Source: Pseudomonas sp. URMO17WK12:I2
GTDB lineage: Bacteria > Pseudomonadota > Gammaproteobacteria > Pseudomonadales > Pseudomonadaceae
Reading direction: 5' to 3'
Assembly (NCBI RefSeq): GCF_003253735.1
Contig: NZ_QKYW01000010.1
Coordinates: 110,640-174,639, forward strand
Length of the DNA: 64,000 bases
A program made the translations under genes and the position numbers. Shown one piece after another: positions 55,265-63,996 of this stretch (position 1 is its first letter; every line of letters begins with the position of its first letter). Below the pieces are notes generated by a model that saw only the letters and a program-made list of their open reading frames with translations, was not told where the DNA came from and did not search any database.

Positions 55265-55473
55265 CGTGGGCTTGGTACCTTGCAACGGCGATCCCCTGTT
55301 TACGTCTTTACGGACAGTCGACTCTGCATTCGATGAGCTGTAGCACCCATTGTTCAGACCCTTTCCCAGGGTATGTCCCGGCGGGATGTGGGTGTACAGG
55401 GTGCGCAGTATCCCGGAGGCGGGCCGGTTGCTCAACTGGCACGGTTTCGCAGCCCGTTACCGAGTGTGTCTTT

Positions 55474-55914
55474 TTACCGGCCCAGACCCAGCGTGGCCGC
55501 GGCCAGCACGGTATAGCGCAGGGTTTTCGCCAGGGTGACGATAAGCATGAAGCGCCACAGCGGCTCGCGCATGATGCCGGCGACCAGGGTCAGTGGATCG
55601 CCGATCACCGGCAGCCAGCTCAGCAACAGTGACCAGCGCCCGTAACGCCCGTACCAGTGCTGTGCCTGTAACAGGCGCCGATCACTGACCGGAAACCAGC
55701 GCCTGTCGCGAAACCGCTCCAGATAACGCCCCAGCCACCAGTTGACCAGCGAGCCCAGCACGTTGCCCAGGCTGGCAACCAGAACCAGCACGCCAGCCGG
55801 CTGAACGCCGCCGAGCAACAGCGCCACGAGTAGCGCTTCGGATTGCAGTGGCAGTAGGGTCGCCGCGCCGAAAGCTGCGGTGAACAGCCCCAGGTAGGCG
55901 TAGATATCCGGCAA
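55474..55914 (-). CDS. YqaA family (DedA/SNARE-associated) membrane protein
   Basis: A small 146-residue inner-membrane protein. It contains the DedA-like segment EALLVALLLGGVQPAGVLVLVASLGNVLGS followed by NWWLGRYLERF and the Gly/Pro-containing LPVIGDPLTLVAGIMR. YqaA is the short branch of the DedA superfamily, which includes lipid scramblases or flippases. It ends a three-gene minus-strand group of membrane proteins with its neighbour 13 bases away. Confidence 0.85.
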   Translation of the reverse strand: MPDIYAYLGLFTAAFGAATLLPLQSEALLVALLLGGVQPAGVLVLVASLGNVLGSLVNWWLGRYLERFRDRRWFPVSDRRLLQAQHWYGRYGRWSLLLSWLPVIGDPLTLVAGIMREPLWRFMLIVTLAKTLRYTVLAAATLGLGR

Positions 55915-55926
55915 GGCGCTGGGCTG

Positions 55927-56655
55927 TCAGGACTTCTTGTCGGCTTCGGCGTTGGCCATAATCTCTTCCAGCTTGAGGCCGGTGAGGTCATGAATGGTGC
56001 GCCACAGGTAGTAGAAAATGGCCATCAGCATGATCATCGACGGAATGGCGATCATCGGGTAGCTGAGCAGAGTCATGCGGCCCAGTTCATCGTTGAAGGC
56101 TTCGCTGCCGGCCGGGCTGGTGACGATCCACTTGGCCAGCACGTAGTTCATCGCCGAGGAGAAGAAGAAGGTGCCGCTGAGCAGGTAGGTGGCGCGCAGC
56201 AGGCGTGCTTCGAAGCGCTGAGTGTGGCCGCCCTGTTCCAGGCGCTCGTGGATCTTGTCGACGTTGAGCACCGTCTTGTTGAACAGCAATGTGCGGATCA
56301 ACGGATAGCGGGTGCGCGTCGATACCAGCACGGCGATGCCGATCAGCCCGGGAATCGCCGCTTCCTTGATGGCCAGCCACTGGTTGTCCAGGTGCAGCAG
56401 GCCGATGCCGCCGGTGAGGATCACGCTGACCAGGCCGAGCAGGGCCACGAAGTTGAATTTGCGGTACTTGAGCAGCTCGAACGCGCCCCAGCCCAGGGGG
56501 AATGCCAAGGCCAGCACCAGTGCGCCATCCGGGCCCAGGCGTGTGTCGCCGCTGAGCTTCATGAGAATCAGCGACGGGATCACGATGCTGATCAGCAGGT
56601 CGATGAACGGGCGGGGTTTGTGCGGCGCGGCAGGTGCTTGCGTGGTGTCGGTCAT
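55927..56655 (-). CDS. VC0807-type membrane protein
   Basis: A 242-residue protein with about five to six hydrophobic segments (near 20-38, 45-62, 66-88, 95-112, 150-172 and 195-222). It resembles the uncharacterised VC0807 family of septation-protein-like membrane proteins. ATG 56655 gives MTDTTQAPAAPHKPRPF; a longer frame to 56730 adds a basic, unlikely extension. It is 12 bases upstream of the YqaA gene on the same strand and probably co-transcribed. Confidence 0.68.
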   Translation of the reverse strand: MTDTTQAPAAPHKPRPFIDLLISIVIPSLILMKLSGDTRLGPDGALVLALAFPLGWGAFELLKYRKFNFVALLGLVSVILTGGIGLLHLDNQWLAIKEAAIPGLIGIAVLVSTRTRYPLIRTLLFNKTVLNVDKIHERLEQGGHTQRFEARLLRATYLLSGTFFFSSAMNYVLAKWIVTSPAGSEAFNDELGRMTLLSYPMIAIPSMIMLMAIFYYLWRTIHDLTGLKLEEIMANAEADKKS

Positions 56656-56925
56656 GTCGATACGCGTTGAGGGGCGAGCGCCGATGATCGCCTGCCTGAG
56701 GCGCTGGCGCCAGCCCGATTGTCGGTGCATTCACCACAAAGTCCTTCGGCGCCTGGATGCGGCGGTTGGCCGGCCGACGATGCTTCGGCGCCGTTGCTTG
56801 CTGAATTTGGCCGGTCACTGGGTTAAAATTGCCAGCTTGAGCTGCAAGGTGAGTGTCGCCGGCCCGCCAGTGCCGATCCGCCGCCCGGCAGTCGATTTTG
56901 TTCAAGCGTTCTTGGGGATGGCCAG

Positions 56926-57681
56926 ATGGGCCCGCTGCGTTGCTATGGGGTGCTGTTTCTCGCGTTGCTGCTGTGTGCACGCGCGGACGCCGAGCTGCGC
57001 ATCCTCACCGAGCCGGGCCCGCCCACCGCATTCATGGAAGACGGCGAACTGCGCGGTTTTGGCGTAGATGTGGTGCGCGAGCTTATCGAGCGAACCGGTG
57101 CCAACGCGCAGATCGAGATAATGCCCTGGACCCGCGCCTACACCCTGGCACAGCGCGGTCCTAACGTGGCCCTGTTCGCCATGGTGCGTACACCAGAACG
57201 TGAACAGCGCTTTCAATGGGTCGGCCCGATCCTGCACGGCAAGGTGCGCTTCTATTCGCTGAAATCCAGCGGCATGCAGGTCGACAGCCTCGATGATGTG
57301 GCCGCCAGCGGCCCTCTGGCAGTGCCCAAGCAGTGGTACAGCTACGAGGCGCTGCAGGCCAAGGGGTTGCAGAACCTGTATGGCGTGCCGACGCCGCAGA
57401 CCATGGTCACGCTGTTCGCCCATGGCCGCGGCAACCTGATCCTGCTCGAGGACATCCTGCTGCGCGACATGCTCGCCCCTGCAGGGCTGGAGCCGGCGGA
57501 CGTGCAGCCGCAGATGGTGTTCATGGAGTCGTCTTATTACATCGCGTTTTCCCGCGATACCGACCCCGCCGTCGTTGCCACCTGGCAGAAGGAACTGGCG
57601 GAAATGCGCCGAGATGGCAGCTTTTCGGCGATTTTCCGCCAGTGGCTGCCCGATGTAGAGCCGCCCGCCGCCCCGCGCTGA
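56926..57681 (+). CDS. Periplasmic solute-binding protein (family 3)
   Basis: A 251-residue exported protein. The signal peptide covers ~1-23 (hydrophobic LLFLALLLCARADA), followed by a family 3 binding fold (RILTEPGPPTAFMEDGELRGFGVDVVREL, VALFAMVRTPEREQRFQWVGPI). No permease or ATPase is encoded beside it, so it may serve a distant transporter or act as a sensor. It is divergent from the VC0807-type gene. Confidence 0.85.
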   Translation: MGPLRCYGVLFLALLLCARADAELRILTEPGPPTAFMEDGELRGFGVDVVRELIERTGANAQIEIMPWTRAYTLAQRGPNVALFAMVRTPEREQRFQWVGPILHGKVRFYSLKSSGMQVDSLDDVAASGPLAVPKQWYSYEALQAKGLQNLYGVPTPQTMVTLFAHGRGNLILLEDILLRDMLAPAGLEPADVQPQMVFMESSYYIAFSRDTDPAVVATWQKELAEMRRDGSFSAIFRQWLPDVEPPAAPR

Positions 57682-57842
57682 GTTGGCGGGGAATTTGCTG
57701 CGCAAGCTGAATCCGCGCGCTGCGCCTGGCCGCTCGCGCAACTGCTGGGGTCAGGCCCATCGGTCGCAACACGCCACAAGAATTCGCTCCAGACGGCCGG
57801 GACAAGGCTGTCGAGCACCCGATTCATCCGACATTTTGGACC

Positions 57843-58721
57843 ATGCCTATGACCAACATGCAACGTGCTTCCCACCATGAATTGCGGCGCGCCTTCCGCA
57901 CCCTGCTGGCTTCGAGTTCCTGCTTCCACACCGCGTCGGTCTTCGACCCGATGTCCGCGCGCATCGCCGGCGACCTTGGCTTCGAAGTCGGTATCCTCGG
58001 CGGTTCCGTGGCGTCGCTGCAGGTGCTGGCGGCACCCGATTTCGCCCTGATCACCCTGAGCGAGTTCGTCGAGCAGGCCACCCGTATCCATCGTGTTTCC
58101 CGCCTGCCGGTAATCGCCGATGCCGACCACGGCTACGGCAACGCCCTGAACGTGATGCGCACCGTGGTCGAACTGGAACGTGCCGGCATTTCCGCACTGA
58201 CCATCGAAGACACCCTGCTGCCTGCCCAGTTCAACCGCAAGTCGACCGACCTGATCAGCATTGCCGAAGGCGTCGGCAAGGTACGCGCAGCGCTGGAAGC
58301 ACGGGTCGACCCGGACCTGGCAATCATCGCCCGCACCAACGCCGGCGTGCTCAGCGTCGATGAGGTGATCAAACGCACCGTGGCCTACCAGAAGGCCGGT
58401 GCCGATGCCATCTGCATGGTCGGTGTCGAGGACTTCGAGCATCTGGAAAAGATCGCCGAGCACCTCAGCGTGCCGCTGATGCTGGTGACCTACGGCAACC
58501 CCAAGCTGCGCGACAACGAGCGCCTCGCCAAGCTCGGTGTTCGCATCGTGGTCAACGGTCATGCCGCCTATTTCGCCGCCATCAAGGCCACCTACGATTG
58601 CCTGCGCGAGCAGCGTAATGCGGTTGGCAGTGACCTCAGTGCCTCCGAGCTGGCGCACAAGTACACCCAGCCCGAGGACTACGTGGCCTGGGCCGACGAG
58701 TTCATGAACGTCAAGGAATAA
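57843..58721 (+). CDS. Oxaloacetate decarboxylase (isocitrate lyase/PEP mutase superfamily)
   Basis: A soluble Mg-dependent enzyme of the PEPM/ICL superfamily, close to the P. aeruginosa PA4872 oxaloacetate decarboxylase. FDPMSARIAGDLGFEVGILGGSVASLQVLAAPDF and the metal-binding DADHGYGNALNVMRTV region are highly conserved, as is TIEDTLLPAQF. It is 292 residues from ATG 57843; the in-frame ATG at 57858 (MQRASHHEL) matches the family start better, so the true protein may be 287 residues. Confidence 0.9.
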   Translation: MPMTNMQRASHHELRRAFRTLLASSSCFHTASVFDPMSARIAGDLGFEVGILGGSVASLQVLAAPDFALITLSEFVEQATRIHRVSRLPVIADADHGYGNALNVMRTVVELERAGISALTIEDTLLPAQFNRKSTDLISIAEGVGKVRAALEARVDPDLAIIARTNAGVLSVDEVIKRTVAYQKAGADAICMVGVEDFEHLEKIAEHLSVPLMLVTYGNPKLRDNERLAKLGVRIVVNGHAAYFAAIKATYDCLREQRNAVGSDLSASELAHKYTQPEDYVAWADEFMNVKE

Positions 58722-58791
58722 CCCCGCTTCACCCGCCACGCCGGACAGCGGCCGCGCAACGCGAGCCGATTCGTCCGCCGTCGGCTGCCGC

Positions 58792-58821
58792 TTGCCAAGC
58801 CCCTGTGCACGCTCCTATCTT
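58792..58821 (+). promoter_or_regulatory. Sigma-70-like promoter before the zinc-finger gene
   Basis: TTGCCA (58792-58797), 18-base spacer, TATCTT (58816-58821), 31 bases before the ATG at 58853. Confidence 0.5.
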
Positions 58822-58852
58822 CCGGTAGGCATGATTTTTTCGGGAGAGCGAT

Positions 58853-59119
58853 ATGGCCACCGGTTGGGCGCAAGACGGCGCCGTGCAGGAACAGATCGAC
58901 AGCACCATCGAAGACGCCGTGCAGCGCGCGCGCAGTCAGATGCCCAAAGGCGAAAGCCTGACCCATTGCGAAGAATGCGATGCGCCGATTCCCGAAGCGC
59001 GGCGCCAGGCCGTTCCCGGCGTGCATCTGTGCGTGAACTGCCAGGCGCAGGCCGACCGGGAGCAGGCCAAGGCCGGCGGCTTCAACCGGCGTGGCAGCAA
59101 GGACAGCCAGCTGCGCTAG
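58853..59119 (+). CDS. DksA/TraR-family C4 zinc-finger protein
   Basis: An 88-residue protein with a C4 zinc finger: Cys39, Cys42, Cys60 and Cys63 (HCEECDAPI ... HLCVNCQ). It lacks the long coiled coil of DksA, as in the YbiI/TraR-like group, so it is not expected to reach the RNA polymerase active site in the same way. Role unknown. Preceded by GGGAGAG, and its stop overlaps the convergent acetyltransferase gene by four bases. Confidence 0.88.
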   Translation: MATGWAQDGAVQEQIDSTIEDAVQRARSQMPKGESLTHCEECDAPIPEARRQAVPGVHLCVNCQAQADREQAKAGGFNRRGSKDSQLR

Positions 59120-59646
59120 TTGGGGCGTGACAGGGTCTTGTAGTAGATCGCGTTGGCGCGGTACTGACCGTCCGGCCCGCAGGCGTAGTCCGGCAGGCCG
59201 CCGATACAGGTGTAGCCGAGGGTACGGTAGAGGTTTTCGGCATCACTGCCGGCCTCGGTATCCAGATAGAGCAGGCCGCGTTGCAATCGCTCGGCGTGGG
59301 CTTCCAGCTGCTGCATCAGCAGGCGGGCGATGCCACGGCGGCGGGCACTGCTCAGCACCAGCAGCTTCTGCACTTCGCCGCGATTCAAGCCATTGGGTTT
59401 CAGGCACAGGCTGAGCTGCACCGAACCCAGTACGTTTCCATCCTCTTCAGCGACCCAGATGGCCAACGCACCGCTGGCCAGCAGCCGATTTACCTCGTCG
59501 AAGTAAGCACTCGCCCGTTGCGCGTCGATATCGGCCATGAAACCCACGGATGCACCGTTGGCCACGGCGTCGATCAGCAGGGCGATCAAGCCCTGGCGAC
59601 AGGCCTCGAAGTCAGTCGCGTCGAGCTGACGGATCTGCAGGGTCAT
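59116..59646 (-). CDS. GNAT family N-acetyltransferase
   Basis: A 176-residue acetyltransferase. The acetyl-CoA site is visible as VQKLLVLSSARRRGIARLLMQQ (Q/RxxGxG/A-type loop), followed by LYLDTEAGSDAENLYRTLGY. Substrate unknown. It overlaps the next acetyltransferase gene by four bases (ATGA), so the two are translated together. In several pseudomonads a pair of GNAT genes sits inside the urease cluster. Confidence 0.85.
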   Translation of the reverse strand: MTLQIRQLDATDFEACRQGLIALLIDAVANGASVGFMADIDAQRASAYFDEVNRLLASGALAIWVAEEDGNVLGSVQLSLCLKPNGLNRGEVQKLLVLSSARRRGIARLLMQQLEAHAERLQRGLLYLDTEAGSDAENLYRTLGYTCIGGLPDYACGPDGQYRANAIYYKTLSRPN

Positions 59647-60161
59647 GGCGCGCTCCGCTGTGGCGTGAGGATCAGTTGCATAAAGGTCAGGTCCAGCCAG
59701 CGCCCGAACTTGCAGCCGACCTGAGGCATCTGCCCGGTGATGGTGAAGCCCAGGCGCTCGTGCAGGCGCACCGAGGCGGCGTTGCCGCTCTCGATGGCGG
59801 CGATCATCACATGCTTGCCCACCTCCTGCGCGCGCTCGATCAGCGCCTGCATCAGCAGCGGGCCGAGGCCCTGACCGCGGGTGTCGTGGCGCACGTACAC
59901 GGAGTGCTCGACGGTATTGCAGAAGCCCTCGAACGGCCGCCAGTCACCGAAAGAGGAGTAGCCCAGCACCTGCTGCGCCTCGTCGACCGCCACCAGGATC
60001 GGGTAGCCCTGGGCGGCGCGCGCGTCGAACCAGGCCTGGCGGTTGGCCAGATCCACGGGGCGCTCGTTCCAGATCGCCGTGGTATTGAGCACGGCATCGT
60101 TGTAGATGGCGAGCAGGGCGGGCAGGTCATCGGTGGTGGCGTCGCGGATAACGGCAGGCAT
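59643..60161 (-). CDS. Phosphinothricin/methionine sulfoximine N-acetyltransferase-like (PA4866 type)
   Basis: A 172-residue GNAT enzyme, very close to P. aeruginosa PA4866, which acetylates methionine sulfoximine and related compounds. Diagnostic segments are NTTAIWNERPVDLANRQAWF, GYSSFGDWRPFEGF, EHSVYVRHDTRGQGLGPLL and GQMPQVGCKFGRWLDLTFMQ. The start at 60161 has an AGAGG RBS. In P. aeruginosa this gene lies between ureA and ureB; here no urease gene is beside it. Confidence 0.9.
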   Translation of the reverse strand: MPAVIRDATTDDLPALLAIYNDAVLNTTAIWNERPVDLANRQAWFDARAAQGYPILVAVDEAQQVLGYSSFGDWRPFEGFCNTVEHSVYVRHDTRGQGLGPLLMQALIERAQEVGKHVMIAAIESGNAASVRLHERLGFTITGQMPQVGCKFGRWLDLTFMQLILTPQRSAP

Positions 60162-60208
60162 GGTGCGCCTCTTGTCGGATGGGGCCAGCAGGCCGGCCCC
60201 GGGTCGGA

Positions 60209-60970
60209 TCACTTGTCGCGGTCGACAGCGAACGGGCCCCAGGCCTGACGGCTGGGCATGATTTCCAGGCGGTTGATGTTGATATGGGCGGGCAGGGTGG
60301 CGACGTAGAAAATCTGCTCGGCAATATCTTCCGCGCTCAACGGCGTGGTGGTGCTGTACAGCGCATCGGAGGCAGCCTGGTTGCCCTTGGTGCGGACCAA
60401 GGTGAACTCGGTCTCGGCCATGCCAGGGGCGATGTCGGTGACGCGCACGCCGGTGGACACCAGGTCGCAGCGCAGGTTGAAGCTGAACTGTTTGACGAAC
60501 GCCTTGCTGGCGCCATACACGTGGCCACCCGGATACGGCCATTCACCGGCCACCGAACCGATGTTGATGATGCTGGCGCCCTTGCCGGTTTCCAGCAGCT
60601 TGGGCAGCACGGCGTGGGTGACGTTGACCAGGCCGGTGATGTTGGTGTCGATCATGGTGTGCCAATCCTGCAAGGCCACCTTCTGCGCGGCTTCCGGCGC
60701 CAGGGCCAGGCCGGCGTTGTTGACCAGCGCGTGGATCTGGTCGAACGGCGCCGGCAGGCTGTCGACCAGGGCTTGCACGGCAGTGGCGTCACGCACATCG
60801 AGGGTGGCGATATGCACAGGCACCTTGCTCTCCAGTTCGGCCTTGAGTTCTTCCAGGCGCTCCTGGCGGCGGCCGCTGAGCACCAGGCCCCAACCTGCTT
60901 CGGCGAAACGGCGAGCGGTGGCGCGGCCAAAGCCGGAGGTGGCGCCGGTGATGAAAACTACCTGGGTCAT
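60209..60970 (-). CDS. Short-chain dehydrogenase/reductase (YdfG-like)
   Basis: A classical SDR of 253 residues. NADP-binding TGATSGFG (residues 8-15), then NNAG, the catalytic Ser in GSVAG, and the catalytic Tyr/Lys pair in YGASK. Overall it resembles YdfG, an NADP-dependent 3-hydroxy acid (serine, malonic semialdehyde) dehydrogenase. It lies where ureD and ureA would be expected downstream of urtE. Confidence 0.87.
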   Translation of the reverse strand: MTQVVFITGATSGFGRATARRFAEAGWGLVLSGRRQERLEELKAELESKVPVHIATLDVRDATAVQALVDSLPAPFDQIHALVNNAGLALAPEAAQKVALQDWHTMIDTNITGLVNVTHAVLPKLLETGKGASIINIGSVAGEWPYPGGHVYGASKAFVKQFSFNLRCDLVSTGVRVTDIAPGMAETEFTLVRTKGNQAASDALYSTTTPLSAEDIAEQIFYVATLPAHININRLEIMPSRQAWGPFAVDRDK

Positions 60971-61177
60971 GTTCTGCCTCTAGTCTGTCGTCAGTAAGAA
61001 TCGCTGAGCCGTTATGCGAAGCGGCTGCTGTCGACTGCCGGGGCGGGCTCGTCGACGCGGATCATCGCCACCTGGACGCCTGCAGGTTGGCCCGCAGGTG
61101 AGGGCTGAGCGGTGGCGGACGGCAAGAATAACCGCGTAAGCGATTACCGCGTAGATACAGCTGCGCTCTTTTGCCGC

Positions 61178-61876
61178 TCAGATCGCCACCAACCCACGTA
61201 CACCATCGGCTTCCATGGTTTCGCCACGGCCCTGCTGGACGATTTCGCCGCGGCTCATCACCAGGTACTGGTCGGCCAGCTCGGCGGCGAAGTCATAGAA
61301 CTGCTCGACCAGCAGGATGGCCATGTCGCCACGGGCGGCGAGCTTCCTGATCACCGCGCCGATTTCCTTGATCACCGAAGGCTGGATGCCTTCGGTGGGC
61401 TCGTCGAGGATCAGCAGGCGCGGCTGGCTGGCCAGGGCGCGGCCGATGGCCAGTTGCTGCTGCTGGCCGCCGGACAGGTCGCCACCGCGTCGCTGTTTCA
61501 TTTCCAGCAGCACCGGGAACAACTCGTAAATGAACGGCGGGACTTCCTTGGCCTGGCTGCCGGGAAAGCGCGACAGACCCATCAGCAGGTTCTCTTCCAC
61601 CGTCAGGCGGCCGAAGATTTCCCGGCCCTGGGGCACATAGGCGATACCGGCGTGCACCCGCTGATGAGGTTTGCAGCCGGTGATGGTCTTGCCCTCCCAC
61701 TGCACGCTGCCTTCCCTGGCCGGCAGCAGGCCCATCAGGCATTTGAGCAGGGTGGTCTTGCCCACGCCGTTGCGGCCGAGCAGGCAGGTGACTTCGCCGA
61801 CCCTCGCGTCGAACGACAGGCCGCGCAGGATATGGCTGCCGCCGTAGTACTGATGAAGCTGTTGGACTTGCAGCAT
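61178..61876 (-). CDS. urtE: Urea ABC transporter ATP-binding protein UrtE
   Basis: One of two ATPases of the UrtABCDE urea importer, 232 residues. Walker A GRNGVGKTT, signature LSGGQQQQLAIGRAL, Walker B LLILDEPTEGIQP and switch His replaced in context by LLVEQFYDFA, as usual for UrtE/LivF-type proteins. It is 93 bases downstream of urtD. Confidence 0.94.
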   Translation of the reverse strand: MLQVQQLHQYYGGSHILRGLSFDARVGEVTCLLGRNGVGKTTLLKCLMGLLPAREGSVQWEGKTITGCKPHQRVHAGIAYVPQGREIFGRLTVEENLLMGLSRFPGSQAKEVPPFIYELFPVLLEMKQRRGGDLSGGQQQQLAIGRALASQPRLLILDEPTEGIQPSVIKEIGAVIRKLAARGDMAILLVEQFYDFAAELADQYLVMSRGEIVQQGRGETMEADGVRGLVAI

Positions 61877-61969
61877 GGTGTACCTCTCGTGCCCACGCGC
61901 TGCGTGAGCACCATCGATGTTGAAAGCTCTGGGCTAATCGGATCGCCGCCCGGCCCCTCCCACGAATTC

Positions 61970-62821
61970 CTAGCGGCCGAGGTAAACCTCGATCACCTTT
62001 TCATTGGCCTGCACGGCGTCGAGCGAACCTTCGGCCAGCACGCGGCCCTGGTGCAGCACGGTGACGTGGTCGGCGATGCTGCCGACGAAGCCCATGTCGT
62101 GCTCGACCACCATCAGCGAGTGTTTGCGCGCCAGAGACTTGAACAGCTCGGCGGTGAATTCGGTTTCCGCGTCGGTCATGCCCGCCACCGGCTCGTCGAG
62201 CAGTAGCAGTTGCGGGTCCTGCACCAGCAGCATGCCGATCTCCAGGAACTGCTTCTGGCCGTGGGACAACAGGCCCGCCGGGCGCTGCCGTGAGGCATCG
62301 AGGTGGATGGTGGCCAGCACCTCGTCGATGCGGTCGCGTTGCTCGCCGCTGAGCCTGGCGCGCAGGCTGGCCCATACCGATTTGTCGGTCTTCTGCGCCA
62401 GTTCGAGGTTTTCGAACACGCTCAGCGCCTCGAACACCGTCGGCTTCTGGAACTTGCGGCCGATGCCGGCCTGGGCGATCTCGACCTCGCCGATCTGGGT
62501 CAGGTCGAAGGTTTCACCGAAAAACGCTACGCCGCTATTGGGCCGGGTCTTGCCGGTGATCACGTCCATCAGGGTGGTCTTGCCGGCGCCATTGGGGCCG
62601 ATGATGCAGCGCAGCTCGCCGACGCCGATGTACAGGGTCAGGTCGGTGAGTGCCTTGAAGCCGTCGAAACTGACGTTGATGTCCTCCAGGGTCAGGATGG
62701 TGCCATGACGCGTGTTCAGGCCACTGCCTGCACTTTGGCCCAGACCGATGGCGTCACGGGCGCTGCCCGCTGCATCTGGAATCGGTTCGATGAGCATTTC
62801 GGGAATCGGTGCGCTTCTCAT
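61970..62821 (-). CDS. urtD: Urea ABC transporter ATP-binding protein UrtD
   Basis: Second ATPase of the urea importer, 283 residues. Walker A GPNGAGKTT, signature LLSHGQKQFLEIG, Walker B LLLLDEPVAGMTD and the switch His in VVEHDMGFV. The ~50-residue N-terminal extension before the ABC domain is typical of UrtD. It overlaps urtC by four bases. ATG 62821 was chosen over a longer frame inside urtC. Confidence 0.94.
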   Translation of the reverse strand: MRSAPIPEMLIEPIPDAAGSARDAIGLGQSAGSGLNTRHGTILTLEDINVSFDGFKALTDLTLYIGVGELRCIIGPNGAGKTTLMDVITGKTRPNSGVAFFGETFDLTQIGEVEIAQAGIGRKFQKPTVFEALSVFENLELAQKTDKSVWASLRARLSGEQRDRIDEVLATIHLDASRQRPAGLLSHGQKQFLEIGMLLVQDPQLLLLDEPVAGMTDAETEFTAELFKSLARKHSLMVVEHDMGFVGSIADHVTVLHQGRVLAEGSLDAVQANEKVIEVYLGR

Positions 62822-63906
62822 GACTTGTCCCCTCGTTTGAGCAGGCCGATGACGCCCTTGGGCAGGAACAGGGTGACCACGATGAACAGCGCGCCGAGGG
62901 CGAACAGCCAGTACTCGGGAAAGGCCACGGTGAACCAGCTCTTCATGCCGTTGACCAGGCCGGCGCCGAGCAGCGGGCCGATCAACGTGCCGCGCCCGCC
63001 GAGGGCCACCCACACGGCGGCTTCGATGGACTGCGTCGGGGCCATTTCACTGGGGTTGATGATGCCCACCTGGGGCACGTACAGCGCACCGGCCAGGCCA
63101 CAGAGCACGGCGGACAGCACCCAGATGAACAGCTTGTAGCCGCGCGGATCGTAGCCGCAGAACATCAGGCGGTTCTCGGCGTCGCGCAGGGCGGTCAGCA
63201 CCCGGCCGAACTTGCTGCGCGCCAGGCGCCAGCCCAAGTACAGGCTGCCGACCAACAGCAGCACGGTGAGCGCGAACAGTGTGGCGCGGGTGCCTGCCGC
63301 GGTGATCTCGAAGCCGAGGATGCTGCGAAAGTTGGTGAAGCCGTTGTTGCCGCCGAAACCGGTCTCGTTGCGAAAGAACAGCAGCATGCCGGCGAAGGTC
63401 AGCGCCTGGGTCATGATCGAGAAATACACGCCCTTGATTCGCGAGCGAAAGGCGAAGAAGCCGAACACCAGCGCCAGCAGGCCGGGTGCCAGCACCACCA
63501 AACACAGGGCCCAGAGGAAGTTGTCGGTGCCGTACCAGTACCAGGGCAGCTCGCTCCAGGCGAGAAAGCTCATGAACGCCGGCAGGCCATCGCCGGCGGC
63601 TTCACGCATCAGGTACATGCCCATGGCGTAGCCGCCCAGGGCGAAGAACAGGCCGTGGCCGAGGGACAACAGGCCGGCATAGCCCCAGACCAGATCCAGC
63701 GCCAGGGCGACGACGCAGTAGCAGAGGATCTTGCCGACCAGGGTCAGTGTGTAGGCCGAGACGTGCAGGGCATGGTCACCGGGCAGCAGATGCAGCAGCG
63801 GCATGGCGGCCAGTACGGCGAGCACCAGCAGGCCGATGGCCAGCGACAGCTGTGGGCCGAGCCTGTGGCTGGCGCGGGCCAGCAGAGTTTGGTTGGCGGC
63901 GTTCAT
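62818..63906 (-). CDS. urtC: Urea ABC transporter permease UrtC
   Basis: LivM-type permease, 362 residues with about ten membrane segments. Characteristic parts: DLVWGYAGLLSLGHGLFFALGGYAMGMYL, FGFFAFRSRIKGVYFSIMTQAL and the Gly-rich WVALGGRGTLIGPLLGAGLVN. ATG 63906 has a GGGGGA RBS; a longer frame to 63972 would run into a REP element and is rejected. UrtB and UrtA are expected beyond the window edge. Confidence 0.94.
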   Translation of the reverse strand: MNAANQTLLARASHRLGPQLSLAIGLLVLAVLAAMPLLHLLPGDHALHVSAYTLTLVGKILCYCVVALALDLVWGYAGLLSLGHGLFFALGGYAMGMYLMREAAGDGLPAFMSFLAWSELPWYWYGTDNFLWALCLVVLAPGLLALVFGFFAFRSRIKGVYFSIMTQALTFAGMLLFFRNETGFGGNNGFTNFRSILGFEITAAGTRATLFALTVLLLVGSLYLGWRLARSKFGRVLTALRDAENRLMFCGYDPRGYKLFIWVLSAVLCGLAGALYVPQVGIINPSEMAPTQSIEAAVWVALGGRGTLIGPLLGAGLVNGMKSWFTVAFPEYWLFALGALFIVVTLFLPKGVIGLLKRGDKS

Positions 63907-63930
63907 TTTTCTATCCCCCATGAACCGATC

Positions 63931-63996
63931 TGTGGGAGCGCGCCATGGGCGCGAACGAGGGCGGTGATGCAATCGCGGGCATGGCCCGCTCCCACA
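63931..63996. repeat. REP-type palindromic element upstream of urtC
   Basis: Perfect 10-bp termini TGTGGGAGCG and CGCTCCCACA with a GC-rich centre. It lies between urtC and the expected urtB at the window edge and may set differential expression within the urt operon. Confidence 0.82.
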
